Origin: Larix sibirica
Taxonomy: Eukaryota > Streptophyta > Pinopsida > Pinales > Pinaceae
Reading direction: 5' to 3'
Assembly (NCBI GenBank): GCA_004151065.3
Contig: NWUY0300051245.1
Span: 8,396 to 21,201 of the forward strand
DNA: 12,806 bases
Shown here: positions 1-6,650 of the stretch, in pieces
Layout: each line of letters opens with the position of its first letter
How positions within the stretch are numbered: the stretch's first letter is position 1
Position numbers and translations under genes: made by a program
Notes under the pieces: generated by a model
What the model saw: only the letters and a program-made list of their open reading frames with translations
Told to the model about the DNA's origin: nothing
Databases searched by the model: none

Positions 1-16
1 TCCCGCTCCCGCTCCC
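1..16. repeat. (TCCCGC)n microsatellite edge
   Basis: The window opens with TCCCGC TCCCGC TCCC, two and two-thirds copies of a hexamer, before becoming ordinary sequence. The array presumably extends to the left of the window, so its full length cannot be seen. Confidence 0.6.
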
Positions 17-93
17 AAGTAACCTTGGTTGTAAAAGATGTGAGCAGTGTGCCTCTGAGTTGTGCAACTAATCAATCAATGAACTTGCTGGAA

Positions 94-472
94 ATTCTCC
101 AATCTGCTATCAACTATTGTTGAATTTTACTAATTAATGGCACAGATCTGCACTCTCTGTGAAACAAATCCTAACAGAAGCTAACTAACATCTCTCAAAA
201 CTGTTGACTGTGTTTTCTTAAACTCAAGACAGTAACCTCACAAGTACAGACACCATATAAGTAGAAAATCAGAAAAGCAAACTACTCTGTTTAAATCTGC
301 ATATTAAACAGAGTTCTGTAAGTTCATGACAGCAAGAAAAATTTAAACTCTCAATCACGCATGCTTCTATTAACTCATAAAACAGAAATTACAGCAATCT
401 GCTAATCACCAGCTAGAGAGAAAAACTGAAAAAAATCACTTATCCACATCGCTGCGTTTATAGATGAGGGGC
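94..472 (-). repeat. R/U5 duplication, copy 1
   Basis: First copy of a tandem direct repeat of about 380 bp. It begins at ATTCTCCAATCTGCTAT and ends at TAGATGAGGGGC, and aligns almost gaplessly with 473-860. By eye the identity is roughly 85 percent, with substitutions and a few small indels. On the minus strand the copy begins with a TATA-like word (CTATAAAC). It lies at the U5 side of LTR-A. Confidence 0.9.
456..463 (-). promoter_or_regulatory. TATA-like box in LTR-A, R/U5 copy 1
   Basis: The minus strand reads CTATAAAC, followed by a leader that matches the leader after the second TATA box at 843-850. It is inferred to be an LTR promoter core from its position at the U3/R border. Activity is unknown. 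Confidence 0.4.
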
Positions 473-860
473 ATTTTCCAATCTGCTATCCACAATTGTT
501 GAATTTTACTAATTCATGGCATGGATCTGTACTCTCTGTGAAACAAAATACTGACAGAAGCTGACTAAACATCTCTCAAAATTGCCGACTGTGTTTAGTT
601 AAACTCAAGACAGTAACCTCACAAATACAAACACTATATAAGCAGAAAATCAGAAAAGCAAACTACTCTGCTTAAATCTGAATATAAATAGAGTTCTGGA
701 AATTTATGACAGCAAGAAGAATTTAAACTCTCAATCACTCATGCTTCTGTTAACTCATAAAACAGAAATTACAGCAATCTGCTAATCATTAGCAAAAGAG
801 AAAAACTGAAAAAATAAATTAATCACTTGTCCAGATCGCTGCCTTTATAGATGAGGGGCA
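473..860 (-). repeat. R/U5 duplication, copy 2
   Basis: Second copy of the same tandem repeat, from ATTTTCCAATCTGCTAT to TAGATGAGGGGCA. Its right edge joins the U3-like part of LTR-A, so this is probably the original R/U5 position and copy 1 the added one. The first 16 bases (473-488) also occur exactly at 7298-7313. Confidence 0.9.
843..850 (-). promoter_or_regulatory. TATA-like box in LTR-A, R/U5 copy 2
   Basis: The minus strand reads CTATAAAG at the border between the U3-like part (right) and the R/U5-like part (left). This is where a Copia LTR promoter would sit, about 370 bp from the end of the U5 block. A comparable word lies about 395 bp from the PBS in LTR-C. Confidence 0.5.
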
Positions 861-1260
861 GTGGTAAATAAAATAGACTACGTTAAACTAATAATAGGCT
901 AGGGTAGTGCGCCACCCAAGAACTAACACCTAGCTAAGAATAGAGATCTCAGCCAAGGATAGATCATCCCAACTGGAGTAGACAACACATGAAGGCATGC
1001 ATCTCTCCTTGAGATCAGCACCCTCCTAGAATAGATAATCTTGTGCCAAAAGGTACCGAATCTAAGTCTACACTAAATTTGGAACAACAGTTAACTCATA
1101 GTTAATAAATTAATAATAGAACCTAATCTAAACCTGAAAAGACATCACTTCTAATTTTATAACAGCAACAATATTTAGGACTACTTTAAATTTGGTGTAT
1201 GCATGCACCCTCTACCTCATCATCCATGTAGGCATGCATGTGCCCTCTACCTCACCGTCC

Positions 1261-1590
1261 GGTATCCATATAATCGGCTAATGCGTGCCATTAATGTTGT
1301 CGCTGTCCATACTGAAGGTGTCTCTCATGTTGTGCACAGAACCCAATGCTAGGATCTGTAGCAGCTTGCTATTTCGACTGAAGCATACCATCTCTGTTGG
1401 AGGAAGAACAATGACTAAGAAATCACAGGTAAAAGCTAACAAGTTAACAACGATCTCACATCTTGGTGCCTCTTGTATACATCATATGCCCCTGTCAAAT
1501 GCACTCCAAAAATTGGCTTTCAAAGCTTCCAAAAAATGAGAGATAATATCAACTGCATGACCTGTAATTACCCTGGCTGATGTAAGATAT
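1261..1590. other. Unassigned stretch between LTR-A and the U-X-U repeat
   Basis: No recognised domain. A plus-strand open frame of 84 codons (1285-1539) has no family resemblance. The minus strand also reads through a fairly long protein-like stretch with one early stop, but I cannot assign it. It could be a worn transposon fragment. Nothing firm is supported. Confidence 0.4.
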
Positions 1591-1609
1591 GCCAAGTCAC
1601 TAACTACTT

Positions 1610-1861
1610 TTTCTTTTCCAAGGAAAGCCTTGTGGGATTCCCCCCTCTTCCCTGGAACATCTGAATGGAGGGAAGCTCAATTGCAAGCCATAATAGTGAC
1701 TAGTAACCCTAAGGGACTTGGCCAGATTTGGACCTGTGACCTAGCCCCTACCACTTGGCCAGGTTTGGACCTGTGACCTAGGCCACCATCCCCCCCTTCC
1801 CTAATCGGCAACATGCTTTGGGTAGATAGTTCAACCAATGGAGCTAATCCATGGGGCTACT
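1610..1861 (-). mobile_element. tRNA-derived SINE, copy A
   Basis: On the minus strand the head starts near GTAGCCCCATGG. It has a weak A-box-like word (TAGCTCCATTGG, 1846-1835) and two B-box-like words (GGTCCAAACCT at 1771-1761 and GGTCCAAATCT at 1734-1724). The body ends in a tail rich in A (GGAAAAGAAAAA). It is flanked by near-identical words AAGTCACTAACTACTT (1594-1609) and AAGTCACCAACCACTT (1862-1877), as expected of a target-site duplication. Copy B at 2205-2413 keeps better box sequences. Pol III origin is inferred from the A/B boxes. The SINE family is not identified. Confidence 0.6.
1718..1788. repeat. 37-bp tandem duplication spanning the SINE B box
   Basis: TTGGCCAGATTTGGACCTG and TTGGCCAGGTTTGGACCTG start 37 bp apart, each followed by TGACCTAG. 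The duplication gives this SINE two B-box-like words. Copy B of the same SINE has only one, so the duplication arose after the large repeat formed, or was lost from copy B. Confidence 0.8.
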
Positions 1862-2115
1862 AAGTCACCAACCACTTGTCTGACCAATGACTTGTTTCCC
1901 AAATTAGGGTCAGTGCTGGCTGAAATTTTCAGCCTACTTATTGCAGATGTAGAAGTTGATTTCAACTCCAAAATGTTAGTCTTTTCTACATCTAGGTGCC
2001 AAAGTATACCAATCTTTAGGAACTAAACTCTTGGAGCCTGCTTTAACCTGTAAACAATGCCATCCACAAGATCTCTCTTATTTGCAAACCGTGCCTCTTG
2101 TGGTTAATTTTTACT

Positions 2116-2185
2116 TATCCAAGTCAGTACCAACCCTGGATTTACTATTTAACTGGTGGATTTGTAGATTAGATCTAAAGAGTGG
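2116..2185. repeat. 70-bp arm X (left, direct)
   Basis: This segment matches the reverse complement of 2670-2739 over its full 70 bases with no gap. I count 55 of 70 identical, including TATCCAAGT at the outer end and GGATCTAAAGAGTGG-like sequence at the inner end. It follows unit U copy A directly and precedes copy B directly. Confidence 0.85.
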
Positions 2186-2669
2186 GCCAAGTCACCAACT
2201 ACCTTTGTTTTTCCAAGGAAAACCTTGTGGGACCCCCCAGCCCCCCTTTTCCCCAGAATATGTGAATGGAGGGTGGCTTAATTGCCATCCACAACAGTGG
2301 CTGGTACCCTGAGGGACTTGAACAGATTTGAACCTGTGACTTATGGTCGACCGGTTGGCAGCATGCCTTGGGCAGATGGTTCATCCGATTAAGCTAACCC
2401 TTTGGGCTACCATGTCACCAACCACTTCTAACCATTGACTGGTTCGCTGGATTAGAGTCAATGTTGGCTGAGATTTTCAGCCTACTAACTGCAGATGTAG
2501 AAGTTGATTTTTCAACTCCAAAATGATGCTCTTTTCTACACCTAGGTACCAAAGTATAGCAATCTTTAGGAACTAGGTGTTTGGAGTCTGCTTCAACCTA
2601 TCAAGAGTCCCATCCACAAGATCTCTCTTACGTACAAACTTTGCCTCATGTGGCTGTTTTTTACATATG
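2186..2669. repeat. Repeat unit U, copy B (contains SINE)
   Basis: Second copy of the direct repeat starting at 1591, beginning at GCCAAGTCACCAACTACC and ending at TTTTTTACATATG. It is closer to the inferred ancestral state in its SINE because it has one B box and better box sequences. It is enclosed by the two inverted 70-bp arms, so 2116-2739 could fold into a stem with this unit in the loop. Confidence 0.85.
2205..2413 (-). mobile_element. tRNA-derived SINE, copy B
   Basis: The minus strand has an A box TAGCTTAATCGG (2396-2385) fitting TRGYNNARNNGG, and a B box GGTTCAAATCT (2334-2324) close to GGTTCRANNCC. Between them is a longer spacer than in a true tRNA. After the tRNA-like head come a body with a G-rich run (complement of CCCCCCAGCCCCCC) and a short A-rich tail (GGAAAAACAAA). 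Flanking words GTCACCAACTAC (2191-2202) and GTCACCAACCAC (2414-2425) look like a target-site duplication. It is not a functional tRNA gene: no acceptor stem pairing is evident and the spacing is wrong. Confidence 0.7.
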
Positions 2670-2739
2670 CCACTCTTTAGATCCAACCTGCAGATCCTCA
2701 GGCTAAATTGTATTTCCATGTTTGATACTAACTTGGATA
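2670..2739. repeat. 70-bp arm X (right, inverted)
   Basis: Inverted counterpart of 2116-2185, gapless over 70 bases with about 79 percent identity. It starts immediately after unit U copy B, the same relative position that X has after copy A but in the opposite orientation. This fits either a terminal inverted repeat around copy B or a local inversion of X after a tandem duplication of U plus X. Confidence 0.85.
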
Positions 2740-3829
2740 TGTTCAGCTTTGTTGTAGGAGCAATGAATGTTTTTTTCCACTCATCTTTACCTTCATCTTT
2801 TGCATGAAATCGGGATTCAACTAAGCTTAAACTACTAGACAAAAATAACACAAGATCCCTATTGTACACCCTGCTTAAGTCCAAAGTACTAGGGTGTCCT
2901 TGGCATGACTTTTTAGTCATTTCAACCCTAGAAACGTTGATAAATAGCCCATTAAGATCTGTCCTCACGACTCCATTTGCTCAAGATTGAAAGGACTATT
3001 CTTTCCTATCAACAACCACCCAAATAACCCAAAAAAATCCCATTTATTTTCTGTTTTGTTCATTGAAATCTAAAAGTTCATTGCTTTAATTTCATTTCCA
3101 GATTTCAAGTTTTTCAAGTCTAGGGTTTAGAACAGTTTACATATCATTTTAGGGCGTACATTTATCTAGTTTAAATTCTAGAATTTATCATTCAATAATA
3201 GTTTCAAAACGGAATTTAATTAAGGCGCAACTAGTGCTGAAAAGTTGATCATTCACTTGCATAATCAGTCATTTAATTTGCTGTTAACCTGTACTTCATT
3301 TCTGCATTTTAAGATCAGATCTACAGCAACCCTATTTGCTGAAATAATTCATACAAATCAGGTTTAGGCAGTGAATTTAATCACTTTAATTTCTGGAATT
3401 TATTTTCTTCGTTTTATCATTAAATTTGCAGATTCACAGAGACTTCTTGTGGCTGCAGCATCTTGTTTTTTGAGAAGTATTGTTTCATTTTACTTGGAAT
3501 TCATTTTGAACAATATTTCATTTTCTTTATTCAAGTGTTTGTCTTTATTTCTACACTTTGGCATTTATTACTGGCAATCACTTAATTGGGTTAGTTAAAT
3601 CTGCAATACAATCAGCCAACCTAACCAGATTTAAAATTAACCATCTAAGCTCTTATTTGCTATTCTTTTTATCTAAAACCAATCAATCTTAGGGAAGCTC
3701 CCCTTGACCTAGGGAGAGCAGGTTTAAAGTGAGAGTAGTGCACTGAGGTGATAGTGGTGCCCTCTCCTGTAGTTGCAACTTGCATCTAGTTTCATCTTGG
3801 GTAGCACTCATGGGTTAGGGCTTTCCCAC
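2740..3829. other. AT-rich region without a recognisable gene
   Basis: Mostly T- and A-rich sequence with scattered stops in all frames. A 131-codon minus frame (2968-2573) overlaps the repeat structure on its left and has no domain I recognise. A 75-codon plus frame (3371-3598) is hydrophobic only because the DNA is T-rich. The last part (about 3640-3829) changes character to more balanced sequence and stops abruptly at the edge of the gag fragment. It may be the end of another transposon, but no LTR ends, PBS or protein motif can be shown. Confidence 0.5.
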
Positions 3830-4199
3830 TTAAGTTCTAATCTGAGCTGTAACAGTGTTCACCTGTGTTGCTTTGAGCTTATTCCTCAGAAGCATCTTTC
3901 TATTGATGTTCTCACTTTGATATAGAGTGACTAGAGCATCAAACATCTCCTTACCAATTGTCTTCCTAGTGACTGAGGGATCAAGCGACTCTTCATGAAG
4001 TTGAGGATGACTCATTTTGCCTTGGATATCTTCTTTTATATTCTGCTAACAGCATGGGATCGGTAGGCTCTGCAACCTTAGTCTCCACGAAACCCCAAAG
4101 ATCAAACTCTTCCAATAGTTTTTGCAACCTGCACTTCCATGGTAAAAAATTGGAAGCACCCTCCAATATGTCACACTCTCTGAGATCAAGAGTCTTCAT
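3830..4199 (-). pseudogene. Copia Gag fragment (broken), element B
   Basis: Gag is the capsid polyprotein N-terminus of LTR retrotransposons. It packages element RNA in cytoplasmic particles. Here the minus strand gives two overlapping open segments. The first (4199 to 3993) carries LEGASNFLPWKCRLQKLLEE, the conserved start of plant Copia Gag (an N-terminal phrase followed by W and a basic amphipathic helix). The second (4015 to 3830, other frame) carries the next Gag stretch, including KEMFDALVTLYQSENINRK and MLLRNKL. A frameshift near 4000-4020 separates them. The zinc knuckle, protease and integrase are absent because the fragment ends abruptly at 3830 in unrelated DNA. Upstream lie the leader and a degraded PBS (4462-4473) of LTR-B. 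Copia Gag identity is secure from the motifs. The lineage is not determined. Confidence 0.8.
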
Positions 4200-4461
4200 T
4201 CTTGCAACTCTTGGAACTGAACTATACCAAATAGATCAGTGGGAAGAATAATCAGATCAGCAACCTATCACAGGGGCTGATCAATTTTCCAATCACTGGA
4301 GCAACATGGGCATCACACCTAACAACCTATCAAAGGTCCACTATGCTTTTCTCAAAGCATGGTTCTCGAGCATCCCACTCCTGAAACCATCTGACAACTC
4401 CCTATCCCAACTAGAAGCTCTACTTTAGGTACATAGATTACTAGAAGGTCTCAGAAAATGT
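4200..4461 (-). mobile_element. Untranslated leader of Copia element B
   Basis: Sequence between the gag fragment and the PBS-like word, in the position of a Copia leader. Only the PBS-proximal part (TCTCAGAAAATGTGC, plus strand) resembles the leader of element C (TTTCAGAAACTGTGC). The rest has diverged. Confidence 0.55.
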
Positions 4462-4473
4462 GCTTTGAAACCA
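4462..4473 (-). other. Degraded primer-binding site, element B
   Basis: Plus strand GCTTTGAAACCA compared with GCTCTGATACCA in element C gives 10 of 12 matches to the complement of the initiator-Met tRNA-type PBS. It lies between the leader and the LTR edge, which is the expected place. Confidence 0.7.
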
Positions 4474-5100
4474 AGTTAAAATTTTGGTACATGTGAACAG
4501 GTCAGCAAACAAAAGAAAACTTGAGAAAGCTGGAAACTTAACCAACTCTCAAAATTGCTGTTACTGCTAGATCTGAACACACATAAATGAACTGAAAAGT
4601 ATGAATAGCACACTAAAAAAACTCGGAACAGCTGACTGTATGTACTCATTCTGCATAAGACAGTGATCTTTATAATGCAAACAGGTTTCCTGCACGTAGT
4701 CACACATTAAAGCTATATTACTTCCAAAAGAAAAATAGAATGTGACTTGCTTAAAACTTTTATTCACCCAAAAACTACCTAGGGATCAATGCCCAGCCCT
4801 GCATAAAGTATCTGCCTAGGAATAATTCACCTCAACTGGAGTAGGACAGCTATAAAGCCAAGCGCCTCTCCTTGAGAGCTGTGCTCTCCTTCTAGAGGGG
4901 TATAGTTCCTCATGCAAGAGGCACCTAATCCTAAACTGGAAGATCGACTCAGAAATAGAAAATCACTGTTATCCTAAAATTAGAAAAGCCCACCCTAATT
5001 CTGAACTGAACTCAAACTGCTAAATTTAGAACAGCAACTATACTAGGAGAAAACTGAATCTGGCACATGCCTGCTGGAGGCATGCATGCACCCTAAGCCT
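4474..5100 (-). mobile_element. Copia LTR (LTR-B), minus orientation
   Basis: The left edge is set by the PBS-like word. The expected TG terminus reads AG here. The start (GTTAAAATTTTGGTACATG) matches the start of LTR-C (GTTAATTTTTTTATACCATG). The U5-like part shares CTCTCAAAATTG with LTR-A. A probable TATA word on the minus strand is GAATAAAAG (about 4750-4760). The U3 part carries CACCTCAACTGGAGTAG and GGCATGCATGCACCCT, as in LTR-A and LTR-C. The right end is uncertain: about 5100 on shared motifs, possibly as far as 5230, where TTTAACA precedes the 47-bp array. Small minus-strand open frames inside it are chance. Confidence 0.65.
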
Positions 5101-5232
5101 TCCCTTTACTGCCCTTCTATAATATTGCTGTGCCTCCTGTGCCGTAATAGAATCCAAACTGTTGCTGCTGGTGTGCCTCTGCTGCTGAAGATGAACACTG
5201 TAGGAGCAATAGGGTAAGCCAACTTTAACATT
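5101..5232. other. Transition between LTR-B and the 47-bp array
   Basis: Short stretch with CTGCTGCTGG-like triplets and no identifiable gene. It may be the outer U3 of LTR-B: its start (CTTTACTGCCCTTCTATAAT) loosely resembles the sequence after the CATGCATG words in LTR-A (CTAATGCGTGCCATTAATGT). Confidence 0.35.
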
Positions 5233-5520
5233 TTCCAGTGTCGAATTTTGCTATTCCAGAGCATGAATTCTTGGGCTTTGTAGGGAAGGAATCCATGGGC
5301 TTTCAAGGGCATGAATTGGAGAGAGGGGAGGGCATGGATTTGTAGGTATTCCAGGGCACAAGTTCGTGGATGTTTTCAAGGGTCTAAACCTGTAGTTCCA
5401 AAGCATGAATTGGAATGATAGGAGGGAACGAATTTCTTGATGTTCCAAGGCACATATTCATGGGCATTATCTAGGGCCGAATCTTATAATTCCAAGACAT
5501 AATTCATGGGCGTACAAATT
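5233..5520. repeat. Decayed minisatellite, 47-bp period
   Basis: The anchor word TTCCA (TTCAAGG in one unit) recurs at 5254, 5302, 5349, 5396, 5443 and 5490, giving spacings of 48, 47, 47, 47 and 47. Each anchor is followed by GCATGAATT-like sequence and later by TGGGC or GGATG-like words. Within a unit a half-length echo is visible (GGAATCCATGGGC, GGCATGGATTTG), so an older unit near 23 bp may have doubled. A partial unit precedes at 5233. Since 47 is not a multiple of 3, the open frames running through it are by-products. Confidence 0.75.
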
Positions 5521-5595
5521 TGAGTGGCAGGAGGTCTCAAATTCACAGTTGTGGGAGACTCTCGTTGGGAACATCCAAATGTCCCCTTCCCTATT

Positions 5596-5800
5596 GAGGA
5601 GTTTCTGGATGCTCCTTGATAGGTGGAGATGTCTTGTGAACGTTCTCGAAACGACCCTGGATCTAGTCAGTAATATCAGGGGCATTCCCAGCATTCTTCA
5701 TGGCATTCCTGCCAGATCTGGGATGTTTTGTTCCTGCGCCATTCCTGAAACGAACTTGGATCTGGCCATGAACAATGTTCTCAATGGCATTTCCAACATA
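5596..5800. repeat. Imperfect direct duplication, 99-bp spacing
   Basis: GAAACGACCCTGGATCT (5648) recurs as GAAACGAACTTGGATCT (5747), 99 bp apart. The flanks also correspond: GGATG before each, and GGCATT.CC.. words after each. Open frames on both strands here (for example 5549-5830 plus, 5929-5663 minus) reflect few stops in a repeat and have no protein motif. Confidence 0.6.
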
Positions 5801-5820
5801 TCTCTGGTGTTTTTCTGCTG

Positions 5821-5857
5821 TTTCCAATAATTCCAACATTTCCAACATTTCCAACAG
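5821..5857. repeat. 9-bp microsatellite (TTCCAACAT)n
   Basis: Four consecutive 9-mers: TTCCAATAA, TTCCAACAT, TTCCAACAT and TTCCAACAG. On the minus strand they read as a short polypeptide repeat in open frames that are otherwise unsupported. Confidence 0.85.
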
Positions 5858-6090
5858 TAGAACATATTTAGCCTTGTTTCTGCTGTTTGATTCTCCATGA
5901 ATATTATCTATAAAAAAATGAAGATGCATATAGCTAAGGTTATAAGGTTTTATGTATCTAACTAGATTGTTAGCCTTTGTGTCTGTTTTTGTACATGTTT
6001 AGATGTTTTCCAACTAAATTCTTTTTACGACGGTTTGCAGTGATTGTTTAGTAGTAATCTCTTGTGGTTGTAATAGCTGATGAAAAATGA

Positions 6091-6333
6091 TTGAGACAAA
6101 ATGCATGAAGAAATTCAAATACTTTAAGAAAGATTATAGTTTTGTTTCTTCCTGAGACAACATGCATTCAAAGTATGTCAGATGGACAGCATGGCTGTGC
6201 CTCGTTGGCAGGAAAATCTCTCCTGGTTGTGATGCCCGATGGAGCATTCAGCTTATTCAATTTCCACATGTTTGGGACTGGAGATATTGCAAAACATCCC
6301 CTCGTCTTATATAACAGCTAGACCAAATACTTA
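6091..6333 (+). pseudogene. Possible exon or gene relic, unidentified
   Basis: The plus frame is open for 81 codons between TGA (6088) and TAG (6334). It has a protein-like composition unlike the surrounding T-rich DNA and includes GKSLLVVMPDGAFSLFNFHM followed by FGTGDIAKHPLV. The alternating hydrophobic pattern with MPDG would suit a beta-propeller-type strand and turn, but I do not recognise a family. A pyrimidine-rich tract and AG (TTTCTTCCTGAG, near 6144-6155) could be a splice acceptor. No good donor is seen at the right end. It could also be part of an old transposon, or chance. Confidence 0.3.
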
Positions 6334-6568
6334 CAGAAATTGAAATAACTTCAAAACCCTTGCAATTTGGTTTTGTCCCTAGGGCAAGATGCATGAAGTC
6401 ATTAATGTTAGTTGAAAATCTCTTTGGAAAATGGCTAGATGTTAAAGTTCCTACTATCTCCACTGTCACCTTATAGAGCAACATAATAGAAGTGTCTATA
6501 AATTTGAAGGGCAGACTGTGTTGTTGTTTAATTAGGAGTGTAAATAGTAAATACTGTTGTGATTGCAG

Positions 6569-6650
6569 GGATTGCAAATCAGCACTATTGTTTTTATGGG
6601 AACAGCCAGGACAGCTAAAATACATTGAGTGGCCATCCTTTCAGAGCACA
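6569..6650 (+). pseudogene. Possible internal exon, unidentified
   Basis: An 82-base segment is bounded by a plausible acceptor (GTGATTGCAG, AG at 6567-6568) and a plausible donor (GTACGT at 6651). In one frame it reads DCKSALLFLWEQPGQLKYIE followed by WPSFQST, which has the tryptophan/proline richness of real protein. It lies 235 bases after the open segment at 6091-6333 on the same strand. Together they could be two exons of a decayed or incompletely shown gene. The phase relation cannot be verified because the first segment lacks a donor. Family unknown. Confidence 0.3.

Larger units (their letters stand above)
94..1260 (-). mobile_element. Copia-type LTR (LTR-A), minus orientation, internally duplicated
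   Basis: This stretch shares motifs with two other LTRs in the window (from 4474 and 9411). They include the words around CAACTGGAGTAG and CTCTCCTTGAGA, a CTCTCAAAATTG-type word in the U5-like half, and CATGCATGCACCCT-type words near the right end. Read on the minus strand the order is U3 (about 1260 to 870), a TATA box (about 850), an R/U5-like block, then a second TATA plus R/U5 block. No PBS-like word or gag follows on the left, so it is probably a solo or truncated LTR. The right boundary (about 1240-1270) and left boundary (about 94) are estimates, because no clear TG...CA ends or target duplications are visible. The family assignment rests on motif sharing with LTR-C, which does have a PBS. 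Confidence 0.6.
1591..2115. repeat. Repeat unit U, copy A (contains SINE)
   Basis: First copy of a direct repeat of about 500 bp. It shares with 2186-2669 an ordered series of words: GCCAAGTCAC near the start, CCAAGGAAA.CCTTGTGGGA, AATGGAGGG, GGGACTTG, TTTTCAGCCTACT, GCAGATGTAGAAGTTGATTT, CTTTAGGAACTA and CATCCACAAGATCTCTCTTA. Copy A is longer, partly because of a 37-bp internal duplication around the SINE B box. It ends exactly where the 70-bp arm X begins. Confidence 0.85.

Noticed and set aside
94-860. A CRISPR-like or satellite array
   Set aside because: There are only two long copies, with no short repeat and spacer pattern. LTR features explain them better.
1285-1539. 84-codon plus-strand open frame next to LTR-A
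   Set aside because: No domain, no promoter or splice context, and composition like the surrounding DNA.
2324-2396. A true tRNA gene
   Set aside because: A and B boxes are present but too far apart, and no cloverleaf with a paired acceptor stem is evident. A body, an A-rich tail and flanking direct repeats mark it as a SINE.
2573-2968. 131-codon minus-strand open frame
   Set aside because: It crosses the inverted arm X and the end of unit U, has no recognisable domain, and part of its translation exists only because X is inverted there. Copy A has no matching frame.
3371-3598. 75-codon hydrophobic frame resembling a membrane protein
   Set aside because: The hydrophobicity comes from T-rich codons (F, L, I). 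There is no gene context and no family resemblance.
4476-4767. Two minus-strand open frames of 66-75 codons
   Set aside because: They lie wholly in the U5/R part of LTR-B and have no protein motif.
5106-5929. Several overlapping open frames on both strands
   Set aside because: They run through the 47-bp, 99-bp and 9-bp repeats, whose words happen to lack stops. Since 47 is not a multiple of 3, no repeated protein is encoded.
6257-6625. 122-codon minus-strand open frame
   Set aside because: It lies antisense to the more protein-like plus segments and shows no motif. Its length alone is not convincing in AT-rich DNA.
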